Shown piece by piece: positions 15,561 to 24,244 of a stretch of 25,414 nucleotides of DNA. The DNA is from CAIUPE01 sp046092445 (GTDB taxonomy: Bacteria > Pseudomonadota > Alphaproteobacteria > Rhizobiales > Beijerinckiaceae). Numbering within the stretch: the first letter of the stretch is position 1; each line of letters begins with the position of its first letter. Made by a program: the position numbers and the translations under genes. The stretch covers positions 1 through 25,414 of the forward strand of contig JBJTDR010000033.1 of assembly GCA_046092445.1 (NCBI GenBank), read 5' to 3'. Below the pieces are notes generated by a model, which ran no database searches, had not been told where the DNA came from, and saw nothing but the letters and a program-made list of their open reading frames with translations.

Positions 15561-17459
15561 ATGAGCAAAAAAGCAGCTTCCGCCGCTGAAACCCATTCCT
15601 TTCAGGCCGAGATTGCCCAGCTCCTGCACCTCATGGTGCATTCGATCTATTCCGAAACCGATATTTTCCTGCGCGAGCTGATCTCCAACAGTTCCGACGC
15701 CTGCGACAAGCTGCGTTATGAAGCGCTCGATGCGCCCGATCTCATGGCGACAGGCGGCGATCTCGCCATCAGCATCCGCCCCGACAAGGATGCCAAAACC
15801 CTGACCATCTCCGATACCGGCATCGGCATGGACCGGCAGGAAATGATCGACAATCTCGGCACGCTCGCCCGCTCGGGCACCCGCGCCTTCATGGACCGCA
15901 TCAAACAGGCGCAAGAGGCCCGCGAGGGCAAGGACGGCGCGCAGCTCATCGGCCAGTTCGGCGTCGGCTTTTATGCCGCCTTCATGGTGGCAGACCGCAT
16001 CGAGGTCACCAGCCGCCGCGCCACTGCGAAAGAGGCCTTTGTCTGGACATCGACGGGCGGCGAGGGCTTCACCATTGAAGCCGCCGACAAGGCCCGCGCC
16101 GCGCGCTGTGTCCGCGGCACCGAGATCGTGCTGCATCTCAAGCCCGACGCCCTCAAATATCTTGAAGCCGACGAGATCGAGCGCATTATCGGCCGCTATT
16201 CCGATCACATCCAGTTCCCGATCATGTTGCAGGTCGATGCCGACACCTCCCGCCAGATCAACAAGGCCAGCGCGCTCTGGCAGCGCTCGAAATCCGAACT
16301 CACACCCGAGGATTACACCGAGGCCTACCGCACACTCTGCAACGCCTATGACGAGCCCGCCCTCACGCTGCATTACAAGGCCGAGGGGCGGCAATCCTAC
16401 GCCGTCATGCTGTTCGTGCCCTCGGTCCGCCCGTTCGATCTCTACGATCCCAATTTCAAGAACGGCGTGAAACTCTATGTCCGCCGTGTCTTCATCGCCG
16501 ACAACACCAAGCTCCTGCCGAATTATCTGCGCTTCGTCAGCGGCATTGTCGACAGCGAGGATCTGCCGCTCAATATCTCCCGCGAAATGCTGCAAAACAA
16601 CGTCCAGCTCGCCCAGATCCGCAAGGCAATCACCGGCAAAATCATCGCCGAACTCGCCCGTCAGGCCGAAAACGAGCCCGAAACCTATCTCAAAATCTGG
16701 GAAACATTCGGCCCCACCCTCAAGGAAGGGCTCTACGAGGACCGCGAGCGGAAGGACGATCTCTTGCCGCTCGCCCGCTTCACCACCACCCATGGTGACA
16801 CGCCCCGCTCGCTCAAAGAGTACATCGCCGATCTCAAGCCGAACCAGACGGAAATCTATTACCTCGTCGGCGACAGCATCGCCCGCCTCAAGGCCAATCC
16901 GAAGCTCGAAGCCGCCCGCGCCCGCGGGATCGAAGTGCTGCTCCTCACCGATCACGTCGACGCCTTCTGGACGTCCGGCATGCTCGATTTCGATGGCAAG
17001 AAGCTCACCTCGCTCAGCCAGGGCAATGTCGATCTCAGCCTCGTCCCGCTGCTCGATGCCGAGGCGGACAAACCCGCCGACGATGCCGCGAAAGACACGG
17101 ACGATGAGATCATCGCCTCCCTGAAAGACGTGCTGAAAGAAACAGTATCCGACGTCCGCGCCTCCTCGCGCCTCACCGACAGCGCCGCCTGCCTCGTTGC
17201 AGGCTCGTTCGGCTATGATCGCGAACTCGAGCGCATTCTCTCCCGCCACAGCAAGGGCACGGGCACCAAGCCGATTCTCGAAGTCAATCTCCGCCACCCG
17301 CTGCTCCGCGCCATCCCGCGCGCCACCGGGCCGGATCTCGACGATCTCGCCCATCTCCTGCTCGAGCAGGCGCAGATCATCGACGGCGAAATCCCCGAAG
17401 ATCCCGCAGCCTTCGCCGCCCGCCTCAACCGCCTCGTCATGCGCGGTCTGGCCGGCTGA
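15561..17459 (+). CDS. htpG: Chaperone protein HtpG (Hsp90)
   Basis: 632-aa cytosolic ATP-dependent Hsp90 chaperone of full family length. The GHKL ATPase pocket is intact: FLRELISNSSDACDKLRYEA (E39, N43, D47), DTGIGM (85-90) and the lid/glycine loop GQFGVGFYAAFMVAD (131-145). The middle domain carries the conserved FDLYDPNFKNGVKLYVRRVF and SEDLPLNISREMLQ, with the ATP-contacting arginine. The C-terminal dimerisation domain ends at 17459, and no MEEVD tail is present, as expected in bacteria. The start ATG 15561 has AGAGGGA upstream. It is monocistronic. Its stop directly abuts the stop of the convergent dehydrogenase gene. Confidence 0.97.
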   Translation: MSKKAASAAETHSFQAEIAQLLHLMVHSIYSETDIFLRELISNSSDACDKLRYEALDAPDLMATGGDLAISIRPDKDAKTLTISDTGIGMDRQEMIDNLGTLARSGTRAFMDRIKQAQEAREGKDGAQLIGQFGVGFYAAFMVADRIEVTSRRATAKEAFVWTSTGGEGFTIEAADKARAARCVRGTEIVLHLKPDALKYLEADEIERIIGRYSDHIQFPIMLQVDADTSRQINKASALWQRSKSELTPEDYTEAYRTLCNAYDEPALTLHYKAEGRQSYAVMLFVPSVRPFDLYDPNFKNGVKLYVRRVFIADNTKLLPNYLRFVSGIVDSEDLPLNISREMLQNNVQLAQIRKAITGKIIAELARQAENEPETYLKIWETFGPTLKEGLYEDRERKDDLLPLARFTTTHGDTPRSLKEYIADLKPNQTEIYYLVGDSIARLKANPKLEAARARGIEVLLLTDHVDAFWTSGMLDFDGKKLTSLSQGNVDLSLVPLLDAEADKPADDAAKDTDDEIIASLKDVLKETVSDVRASSRLTDSAACLVAGSFGYDRELERILSRHSKGTGTKPILEVNLRHPLLRAIPRATGPDLDDLAHLLLEQAQIIDGEIPEDPAAFAARLNRLVMRGLAG

Positions 17460-18254
17460 TTATTGCGCCAGAAATCCCCCGTCGACCGCGAGCGTGTGCC
17501 CCGTCACCATCGCGGCGGCGGGACTGACCAGATAAATCACCGCCCCCACCACATCCTCGATCTCGGCAATCCGCCCCAAAGGCGTCATCGCCTCCATCCG
17601 CGCCAGCAGCTCGGGATTATCCGTCAGCGGCTTGATGAAATCCGTCCGCACCCATGTCGGCGCAATCGCATTCACGCGGATAGTGTGCGGCGCCCATTCC
17701 ACGGCCAGCGCCCGCGTCATATTCACCACCGCGCCCTTGGTCGATTGATACGAGATATTCGGATAAAGCCCGCCGCCCGAAAGCCCCATGATCGAGGCCG
17801 TATTGACAATCGCGCCCCGATTTTTCGGGATCATATGCCGCGCCGCAGCCCGTGCACATAAAAACACGCCCGTAAGGTTCACCTTCAGCACCGCTTCCCA
17901 ATCCGCAACGCTCAGCTCGATCGTCGGACGCCGGATCGCGAGCCCCGCATTGTTGATCAAACTATCAATCCGCCCCTCGCGCGCGACAATTGCCGCCATC
18001 GCCGCATCCACCGAGGCCTCGTCGGTCACATCCACCCCATGCGCGACGGCTTGCAGCCCTTCGCCGGCAATCATCGCCGCCGCTTCCGTCGCAGCGGTTA
18101 GATCACGATCAAGGAGATGCACCCGCGCGCCCGAACGCGCCATGCCGAGCGCGATGCCCCGCCCGATCCCCTTGCCGCCACCCGTCACCGCCGCCACGCT
18201 GCCCTCGAGCGAAAACGCCCGGCGCGGATCAAATCCTGTCGAAGCACCAGCCAT
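17460..18254 (-). CDS. Short-chain dehydrogenase/reductase (SDR)
   Basis: 264-aa classical SDR, a cytoplasmic NAD(P)-dependent sugar or polyol oxidoreductase. It shows the Rossmann motif TGGGKGIG (24-31), NNAG (101-104), N126, and the catalytic S154, Y169 (YQSTK) and K173. D49 after strand 2 (HLLDRD) suggests preference for NAD(H). The PT-x-V-x-TDF segment and the DGGF ending are typical of the glucose/2-deoxy-gluconate/threitol dehydrogenase group. It is the last gene of the sugar-import operon, 39 nt after the aldo/keto reductase, so it probably acts on the imported sugar or its acid. The substrate is unknown. The start ATG 18254 has a weak ribosome site. Confidence 0.88.
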   Translation of the reverse strand: MAGASTGFDPRRAFSLEGSVAAVTGGGKGIGRGIALGMARSGARVHLLDRDLTAATEAAAMIAGEGLQAVAHGVDVTDEASVDAAMAAIVAREGRIDSLINNAGLAIRRPTIELSVADWEAVLKVNLTGVFLCARAAARHMIPKNRGAIVNTASIMGLSGGGLYPNISYQSTKGAVVNMTRALAVEWAPHTIRVNAIAPTWVRTDFIKPLTDNPELLARMEAMTPLGRIAEIEDVVGAVIYLVSPAAAMVTGHTLAVDGGFLAQ

Positions 18255-18293
18255 CCGAGATATCCGTTCTGTTACACGCTCACCTGATCAACG

Positions 18294-19331
18294 TCACTTG
18301 GTCGGCGTTGGTGCCGCCGCATTCAACAGCCCCGCCGCCTTCAAATCGCTCCACACACCCGCTGGCACCGTTGCCGCAGCGTCCGCCACATTGGCCACCA
18401 CTTCCGCCGGCGTCACGCCGCCCAGCACAACCGAGACCACCGCCGGATGCGCCATAGAGAATTGCAACGCCGCCTTCCGGATCGTCGTGCCATGCGCCGT
18501 GCAAATCGCTTCGATCTTCCTTACGCGCTCCATAATCTCCGGCGATGCCGGCGCATAATCGAACCGCGCACCGGGCACAGCCCCCACGGCGAGAATGCCG
18601 GAATTGTAGACGCCCGCGAGCATCACGCCGATCTTCTTCTCCACCGCCAGCGGCAGAAACTCCTCGAGCCCCGTCTGCACCAGCAGCGAGTACCGGCCCG
18701 CCATCATCGTCACGTCGAAATCGCCCGCGCGCGCAAATTTCGCGCACATATCCGCCTCGTTGATGCCGACGCCGATCCCGCCAATCACCTTCTCGCTGCG
18801 CAATTTGTCGAGCGCGACATAGGCCCCGTCCATCGCCTCCTTGAACCGCCGGTCCACGTCATGCTTGCCATGCGTCCACACATCGCAATCATGGATCAGT
18901 ACGATATCGAGCCTGTCCAGCCCCATGCGCAGCAGCGAATGCTCGATCGAGCGCATCGCCCCGTCATAGGAATAATCAAACCGCGGCACATGCGGAAAAC
19001 CACCCGCAAACCCCGGCGAATAGACGTCCTTCTTCTCGGCCGCCGGGCGTCCCATCGGGTTCATGATGCGCCCGATCTTCGTCGAAACCAGCACATCCTT
19101 GCGCGTCGCATGGCGCAAACCGCTCCCGAGACGCACTTCGGCAAGGCCATTGCCGTAATGCGGCGACGTATCGAAAATCCGCACGCCACTGGCAACCGCC
19201 TGCTCCACCGTCGCAATCGCCGTCTTCTCGTCGAGCTTTGCATACAGATCGCCAATCGGCGCGGTGCCGAGCCCGACAACGGAGAAATCCATCCCCGTGC
19301 CGTTCCGCGTTGTAAAATGCCTGATCTCCAT
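18294..19331 (-). CDS. Aldo/keto reductase (D-threo-aldose 1-dehydrogenase / L-fucose dehydrogenase type)
   Basis: 345-aa TIM-barrel oxidoreductase. The start is ATG 19331 (MEIRHFTTRN) with GGGAGG upstream. The catalytic tetrad is visible: D54 and Y59 in IFDTSPHYGNG, K85 in STKIG and H147 in VLIHDCD. Length and the motifs GLGTAPIGDLY and DTSPHYGNGLAE fit the group of D-threo-aldose 1-dehydrogenases, which oxidise L-fucose, D-arabinose or L-galactose to lactones; pyridoxal 4-dehydrogenase is a related alternative. It lies 49 nt after the second sugar permease. Together with the SDR it suggests oxidative rather than phosphorylative sugar use. The exact sugar is an inference. Confidence 0.85.
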   Translation of the reverse strand: MEIRHFTTRNGTGMDFSVVGLGTAPIGDLYAKLDEKTAIATVEQAVASGVRIFDTSPHYGNGLAEVRLGSGLRHATRKDVLVSTKIGRIMNPMGRPAAEKKDVYSPGFAGGFPHVPRFDYSYDGAMRSIEHSLLRMGLDRLDIVLIHDCDVWTHGKHDVDRRFKEAMDGAYVALDKLRSEKVIGGIGVGINEADMCAKFARAGDFDVTMMAGRYSLLVQTGLEEFLPLAVEKKIGVMLAGVYNSGILAVGAVPGARFDYAPASPEIMERVRKIEAICTAHGTTIRKAALQFSMAHPAVVSVVLGGVTPAEVVANVADAAATVPAGVWSDLKAAGLLNAAAPTPTK

Positions 19332-19380
19332 GCGAGCCTCCCTGAAAATTGAAAATGCGATATCGCAGCGGGTAAGTCTG

Positions 19381-20427
19381 TCAGTGTCTCCGGACAACGC
19401 GTCTGATGAGAATCGGCGCAGCAATCGAGATGATCAGCAACAAACCGAGCAGCACATTGATCACAATGCCCGGCACATTCATCAGCGACAGGCCGAACGT
19501 AGTCAGCCCGAGCACGAACACCGCCAGCACAACGCCGCCAATCGTCCCGATCCCGCCTGAAATCGCGACGCCGCCCAGAATAACCACGGTAATGATATCC
19601 AGCTCCCAGCCGAGCGCGATATTGGGCCGCATCGTCCCGATCCGCGCCGTCAACAGCACCGCGCCAAGGCCCGACAGCAAGCCCGAGAGCGTAAACAGCG
19701 CAAAGCGGATCCGGTCCACCCGGATACCCGAAAACCGCGCCGCCACCGGATTCGCGCCAATGGCAAACAACCGCCGACCCGTCGCCGTCAAATGCAGAAA
19801 CACCGCAAACGACGCCGCCAGCACCAGAAAAATGAAGAATGACAGCGGCACGGGCGGCCAATCGATAAAATAGGTCTGGCCGAGATCCAGAAACGCCTGC
19901 GGATAGGTCGTCAGCGCCTGATCGCCCAACGATACCTGCGCCAAGCCGCGAAACAGCGACATCGTGCCAATCGTGATCACGATGGAAGGTACGCCGCTCC
20001 GCGTCACGAGAAACCCGTTAAACGCCCCGCAGAGACCGCCAATCGCGATGCCCGCGACAATCAGCACAAAAGGGCCATACCCCGCCGCACCGAGAAACCC
20101 GACTACGAGTGCCGACAGCGCCACAATGGCCGCAACCGACAGGTCAATCTCCCGCACCAGAATCAGCAACGCCATAACCAGCGCGATAATCGCCTTTTCC
20201 GAGAAATTATACGTCGCATCCGCCAGATTATACGGATCGAGGAAATAGGGCGATTTCACGATATTGCCGATGATCACCGCAATCAGCAGCATCACCAGAA
20301 TACTCTCCCAGCGCAGCAGCACGTCCGCGAGGCGTCGTGGCGCATGGTCGGCGACGCGATAGCGCTCCGCACCCGCCGCACTCTTGGCCTCGGACTGGTT
20401 TGAAACTGTCACCGGCTCACGCATCAT
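19381..20427 (-). CDS. Sugar ABC transporter permease (RbsC/RhaQ type)
   Basis: 348-aa permease of the CUT2 branched family, about 8-10 membrane segments after a ~35-residue hydrophilic N-terminus. Family marks are LILVREIDLSVAAIVALSA, NGFLVTRSGVPSIVITIGTM, RRLFAIGANPVAARFSGI and the glycine-rich VVILGGVAISGGIGTIGGV. It begins at one of two adjacent ATGs (20427 or 20424); GAGGA upstream gives better spacing for the second. It starts 6 nt after the stop of the first permease. With that gene it forms a heterodimeric channel, as in the RhaP/RhaQ rhamnose system of rhizobia. Confidence 0.9.
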   Translation of the reverse strand: MMREPVTVSNQSEAKSAAGAERYRVADHAPRRLADVLLRWESILVMLLIAVIIGNIVKSPYFLDPYNLADATYNFSEKAIIALVMALLILVREIDLSVAAIVALSALVVGFLGAAGYGPFVLIVAGIAIGGLCGAFNGFLVTRSGVPSIVITIGTMSLFRGLAQVSLGDQALTTYPQAFLDLGQTYFIDWPPVPLSFFIFLVLAASFAVFLHLTATGRRLFAIGANPVAARFSGIRVDRIRFALFTLSGLLSGLGAVLLTARIGTMRPNIALGWELDIITVVILGGVAISGGIGTIGGVVLAVFVLGLTTFGLSLMNVPGIVINVLLGLLLIISIAAPILIRRVVRRH

Positions 20428-20433
20428 CCGTCC

Positions 20434-21429
20434 TCACGCCTTTGCCCGCGCTGCCGCGCGCCGTGCCTCGGGAAGTATCAACTTGCCGCCCCGCCCTTCG
20501 GCGCGGGCATTGATGATCACCGCCGCCAAAATCACAACGCCGGAAATCGCCATCTGCCAGAACGGCGACACCTGCATCACCGGCAGCGCATTCACGATCA
20601 CCCCGGTAAACAGCGCCCCGAGCAGCGTTCCCGCCACCGTGCCGATCCCGCCACCAATCGAGACGCCGCCGATCACGCACGCCGCAATCACCGTCAATTC
20701 ATAGCCGCTCGCAATCTCGACATAGGCCACGCCATAGCGCGCCACCCATAAATACCCGCATATGCCGGCAATCGCGCCCGAAATCGCGTAGGCCATCAAC
20801 TCCTGATGCGTCAGGCTGATGCCGCAATACCGCGCCGCAACCGGGTTGCCCCCCACCGCATAAAGTCCCCGTCCGGCCCGCGTCATGCTGAGAAAAAACC
20901 ACGCCGCGAGCGATACCAGAACCGCAATCCAGAACACGCTCGACAATCCGAGAAATTCAAGCTTTGGAAAGCCCGCAAAGGTCGAGCTCATCTCGCTCGC
21001 ATTCACCTGGTCGCCACCCGCAACCACAACGATCATCCCGCGAAAAATCGCCAGCGTCCCAAGCGTCACCACAATCGGCGGAATACCGAGATACGCGATC
21101 AAAGCCCCGTTGATCATCCCGAGCCCGCACCCGATCACAAGCGCCGAGGCGAGATAGACAATAGCGGGAAGGTCCGGAAACGCCTGGTTGAGCATGCCGA
21201 CAAGCATTCCCGTCAACGCCAGATTGGCCGCAACCGACAAATCAATCCCGCGCGTCAGGATCACGACCATCTGGCCGAGCGCCATCATGAACAAAAACGC
21301 CGTATCATTCAGCACGCCCACGCCGTTTTCGAGCGTCCCGAACGCCGGCGTCGAGATGCTGATCCCGGTCACCATCACCAGCACGATCAGGCCGAGCATG
21401 ATTTCCCGATATTTCAAAAACAGGCTCAT
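20434..21429 (-). CDS. Sugar ABC transporter permease (RbsC/RhaP type)
   Basis: 331-aa CUT2 permease. ATG 21429 overlaps the ATPase stop (ATGA). It has the same family marks as its partner: VILTRGIDLSVAANLALTG, INGALIAYLGIPPIVVTLGT, GLYAVGGNPVAARYCGI and CVIGGVSIGGGIGTVAGT. The two permeases are clearly paralogous but well diverged. The C-terminal tail after the last helix is basic and alanine-rich (NARAEGRGGKLILPEARRAAARAKA). The function is inner-membrane passage of a sugar delivered by the RhaS-like binding protein. Confidence 0.9.
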   Translation of the reverse strand: MSLFLKYREIMLGLIVLVMVTGISISTPAFGTLENGVGVLNDTAFLFMMALGQMVVILTRGIDLSVAANLALTGMLVGMLNQAFPDLPAIVYLASALVIGCGLGMINGALIAYLGIPPIVVTLGTLAIFRGMIVVVAGGDQVNASEMSSTFAGFPKLEFLGLSSVFWIAVLVSLAAWFFLSMTRAGRGLYAVGGNPVAARYCGISLTHQELMAYAISGAIAGICGYLWVARYGVAYVEIASGYELTVIAACVIGGVSIGGGIGTVAGTLLGALFTGVIVNALPVMQVSPFWQMAISGVVILAAVIINARAEGRGGKLILPEARRAAARAKA

Positions 21430-22991
21430 GCGGCTCTCCCTTCAATCGGGGTTCCGGTCGCCGCCGCCACAATCGCCTCGGGGCTCCATGCCTGTGCGCC
21501 GGTTCCCTCGCCGCGCACGAACCGTGCCACAATCCGCCCCTCATGCATCACCAGCACGCGGTCGGACAGGCCCATAATCTCCGGCAATTCGGAACTGATC
21601 AGGATCACCGCCAGTCCCTCCTCGGCCAATTCGCCGATAAAATCATGCACCGCCGCCTTGGAACCGATATCGATCCCCTTGGTCGGCTCATCCAGAATGA
21701 TCACTTTCGGCTTGGTCGCGAGCCATTTGGCAATCACGACTTTCTGCTGGTTGCCACCTGAGAGATCACCCAGAGTCTGCTCCCAATGCGCCGCCTTCAC
21801 CGATAAACGCCCGCCCAGAAGCCGCGTCGCCTTCATCTCGGAGGCCAACGACAAAAATCCGTTCCGGACATGCTCGGCAAGGGACGCCAGCGTTGTATTC
21901 GCCCGGATGCCGAGCGGCAGAAACGCGCCCTGATGCTGCCGGTCCTCGGGCACATAGGAAATCCCCGCCTCGATCGCGTCAATCGGCGCCTTGATCGCAA
22001 GCTCGCGCCCGTTCATCACAACACGGCCGGAGGTCGGCGGCGTCATGCCGAACACGCATTGCATCACTTCCGAGCGCCCCGCGCCGACAAGCCCGTAAAG
22101 CCCGAGAATTTCGCCCTTGTGCAGCGAGAAAGAAACATCCGCGAACTCGGTCGCGTTTGTCAGGCCTTCCACCTCGAGCACGCGCGCACCAATTGGAATG
22201 TCGCGCTTCGGGAAAACCTGATCAATCGGACGTCCCACCATCAGCCGCACCAGATCCGGTTCGGTCACGTCGCGGGTCAACCCCTCGCCGACCTTCTCGC
22301 CGTCACGCAGACACACCCACCGGTCCGAGAGCCGGAAAATCTCGTCAAACTTGTGCGAAATGAACAGGATGGCCCGTCCCTCCGCCTTGAGCTGCGCGAT
22401 AATGCGGAACAACTCGTCAATCTCGTGGCGCGAAAGCGCCGCCGTCGGCTCGTCCATGATGATCACGCTGGCATCATGGCTCAGCGCACGCGTGATCTCG
22501 ACCATATGTTTTTGCGCAACGGAGAGCGTCTTGAGCAGCGCATCGGCGTCAAAATCCGCCTCGATCCGCTGCAGCAACGTCTTGGCCCGCGCCTTCGTCT
22601 CTTTCCAGTCAATCAGACGACCGCCCGGCATATGGCCCATAAAAATATTCTCGGCGACGCTCAGATCGTCGAACATCACCGTTTCCTGATGGATCGCGGC
22701 AATGCCTGCGCTCCATGAATCCCGCGGCGACACAAAATGCCGCTGCTTGCCTGCAACCGAGATTTCGCCCGCATCCGGCGTGTAAATGCCGGTGAGAATC
22801 TTCACGATGGTCGATTTACCCGCCCCGTTTTCGCCGATCAGCGCCGTGACTTCGCCCGCCCGCAGGTCGAGCGAAACATCATGGAGTGCGCGAACGCCCG
22901 GAAAACTTTTCGAGACGTGCGACAGCGTGAGAATGGGAGCGGTCAAAGTATCGTTGGTCAATGCGATCTCACGCAAAAGGAAGTCCGCCAT
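21426..22991 (-). CDS. Sugar ABC transporter ATPase with two ABC domains (RbsA/RhaT type)
   Basis: 521-aa cytoplasmic ATPase with tandem ABC domains. The first has Walker A GENGAGKST (53-61), the family-typical signature LSVAQKHMVEITRAL and Walker B VIIMDEPTAAL. The second has the usual altered Walker A (GLVGAGRSE) with signature LSGGNQQKVVIAKWL and Walker B VIILDEPTKGID. These deviations are normal for CUT2 ATPases. The start is uncertain: ATG 22991 has no clear ribosome site and lies inside the arm of a hairpin, while TTG 22961 (10 residues later) has GTGAG upstream. The gene lies between the binding protein and the first permease. L-rhamnose or a similar 6-deoxy sugar is the likely but unproven cargo. 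Confidence 0.9.
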   Translation of the reverse strand: MADFLLREIALTNDTLTAPILTLSHVSKSFPGVRALHDVSLDLRAGEVTALIGENGAGKSTIVKILTGIYTPDAGEISVAGKQRHFVSPRDSWSAGIAAIHQETVMFDDLSVAENIFMGHMPGGRLIDWKETKARAKTLLQRIEADFDADALLKTLSVAQKHMVEITRALSHDASVIIMDEPTAALSRHEIDELFRIIAQLKAEGRAILFISHKFDEIFRLSDRWVCLRDGEKVGEGLTRDVTEPDLVRLMVGRPIDQVFPKRDIPIGARVLEVEGLTNATEFADVSFSLHKGEILGLYGLVGAGRSEVMQCVFGMTPPTSGRVVMNGRELAIKAPIDAIEAGISYVPEDRQHQGAFLPLGIRANTTLASLAEHVRNGFLSLASEMKATRLLGGRLSVKAAHWEQTLGDLSGGNQQKVVIAKWLATKPKVIILDEPTKGIDIGSKAAVHDFIGELAEEGLAVILISSELPEIMGLSDRVLVMHEGRIVARFVRGEGTGAQAWSPEAIVAAATGTPIEGRAA

Positions 22992-23021
22992 CCCGACCGA
23001 AATAACCCGGCGGGATGGCGG
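22985..23021 (-). repeat. Intercistronic hairpin overlapping the ATPase start
   Basis: Perfect 11-bp inverted repeat CCGCCATCCCG (22985-22995) / CGGGATGGCGG (23011-23021) with a 15-nt loop. On the minus-strand transcript it starts 34 nt after the binding-protein stop and its second arm contains the ATG at 22991. It could stabilise the binding-protein message, end part of the transcripts, or hide the start codon. Confidence 0.8.
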
Positions 23022-23055
23022 TCATCACTGTTAAGCTCCGATAGAGAGATTGCTA

Positions 23056-24087
23056 TCAGAAGATTTTTGCGAACTTCTCGACATTGCTCTTGTCGAAGGT
23101 GAATGGCTCGGCCATCGCTGCCTCGCCGTCATCACCGACCTTGGTTTCGCCGATACGGCCCATCTTGACCGTCTTGCCGGGGCCGGCATCGGCACCCTTG
23201 AGGATCGACGCCATGATCTGCGTTGCGGCATAGCCGTAATCAACCGGATTCCAGATCGCAAACGTATCGCACGCGCCCTTCAGAACCGCGTCCTTCATTT
23301 CGGAAGGCAGGCCGAGACCGGTAATGAAGATCTTGCCCACGAGACCGCCATCCATGATAGCCTTCGCACCGGACCGGATACCGATCGTGGTTGGCGAGAT
23401 GACGCCCTTCAGGTTCGGATAGGCCTTCACGAGCGATTGCATTTCGCGATAGCTCTTGTCGTCCTGGTCGTCGCCATACACCGTCGTCACCAGCTTGATC
23501 TTGGCATATTCCGGCTTCTTCAGCTCGTCCTTCATCGCTGCGATCCAGGAATTCTGGTTCGTCATCGTGGAGGCTGCCGAGAGAATGGCGATTTCGCCTT
23601 CGCCCTTGATCGTCTTGGCAATCATCTGGACCTGCTTCGCGCCGATCAGAGCGGTCGACGAGGCGTTCAGATGCATGATCCGGCCGTCCTTGGCGATGGC
23701 CGAGTCGAACGAGATCACCTTGATGCCGCGCTGCATGGCCTTCTTGCCGACCGGAACGAGCGCGTTCGCATCGTTCGACGACACCATGATACCGTCAACC
23801 TTCTGCGCGATCAGCGCATCGATCACGGCGATCTGGTCTTCCGGGGTCGCCTTGGTCGGCGCCGTATAGATGACTTCAATTCCGCCGAGTTCCTTGGCGG
23901 CTTCATTCGCGCCGTCACGGCACGCATCAAAATAGCTGTTACCCAAATTCTTCACGACCATGGCAATCCGGAGATTGGCAGCATTGGCCGATGTCATCAT
24001 GCCGAGCGGCAATGTTGAACCGAGCGCGCCTGCACCAATCATCTGCAAAAGGCGGCGGCGATCCGTCTTAATCATCATATGGGACAT
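23056..24087 (-). CDS. rhaS: Sugar ABC transporter binding protein (RhaS-like)
   Basis: 343-aa periplasmic binding protein of the RbsB/LsrB fold. The start is ATG 24087 with GGAGG 5 nt upstream; ATG 24078 is an alternative. The signal sequence has DRRRLLQMIGAGALG, Tat-like, and ends near SANA (cleavage after residue 36). The mature protein closely recalls rhizobial RhaS (rhamnose) and autoinducer-2 binding proteins: VVKNLGNSYFDACRDGANEA, SNDANALVPVGKKAMQRGIK, RIMHLNASS, VTTVYGDDQDDKSYREMQ, ITGLGLPSEM and FAIWNPVDYGY. It is the first gene of the sugar operon. The named sugar is a guess from family likeness, since no rhamnose isomerase, kinase or mutarotase is visible. Confidence 0.87.
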   Translation of the reverse strand: MSHMMIKTDRRRLLQMIGAGALGSTLPLGMMTSANAANLRIAMVVKNLGNSYFDACRDGANEAAKELGGIEVIYTAPTKATPEDQIAVIDALIAQKVDGIMVSSNDANALVPVGKKAMQRGIKVISFDSAIAKDGRIMHLNASSTALIGAKQVQMIAKTIKGEGEIAILSAASTMTNQNSWIAAMKDELKKPEYAKIKLVTTVYGDDQDDKSYREMQSLVKAYPNLKGVISPTTIGIRSGAKAIMDGGLVGKIFITGLGLPSEMKDAVLKGACDTFAIWNPVDYGYAATQIMASILKGADAGPGKTVKMGRIGETKVGDDGEAAMAEPFTFDKSNVEKFAKIF

Positions 24088-24173
24088 ATCTTCCTCCAGT
24101 TGGGGCCGGATTGTCGTTTCGCAATCGGCTTGCGGTACATTAGGCTTGGACCTCGCATCCGGTCAATCGCCAT
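24075..24173 (-). CDS. Possible 32-aa leader ORF before the sugar-binding protein
   Basis: ATG at 24173 follows a perfect AGGAGG (24187-24182) by 8 nt, a stronger ribosome site than most in the window. The frame encodes 32 residues (MAIDRMRGPSLMYRKPIAKR and twelve more), rich in Arg/Lys. Its TGA (24077-24075) overlaps the binding-protein gene in a different frame and forms ATGA with the alternative start at 24078. It could couple or attenuate translation. The peptide resembles nothing I know, and chance remains possible. Confidence 0.35.
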   Translation of the reverse strand: MAIDRMRGPSLMYRKPIAKRQSGPNWRKICPI

Positions 24174-24206
24174 TTATCTGACCTCCTATCCGTCAAATGC
24201 CCGAAC

Positions 24207-24243
24207 AAGTGTCACGAATCGTCCGAAAAATACAAAAGTGTCA
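24207..24243. repeat. Direct repeat AAGTGTCA in the divergent promoter region
   Basis: AAGTGTCA occurs at 24207-24214 and 24236-24243, 29 nt apart, in the region between the sugar operon and the enolase-superfamily gene. Spacing near three helical turns would place both on similar faces of DNA. This is a possible activator site. Confidence 0.4.
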
Positions 24244-24244
24244 T

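Noticed and set aside
15456..17354. A 632-codon open frame on the minus strand across htpG
   Set aside because: It is antisense to a full-length, motif-complete HtpG. Its composition (Gly/Glu/Asp/Ala-rich, no domains) is what reverse-strand frames show in GC-rich codon bias.
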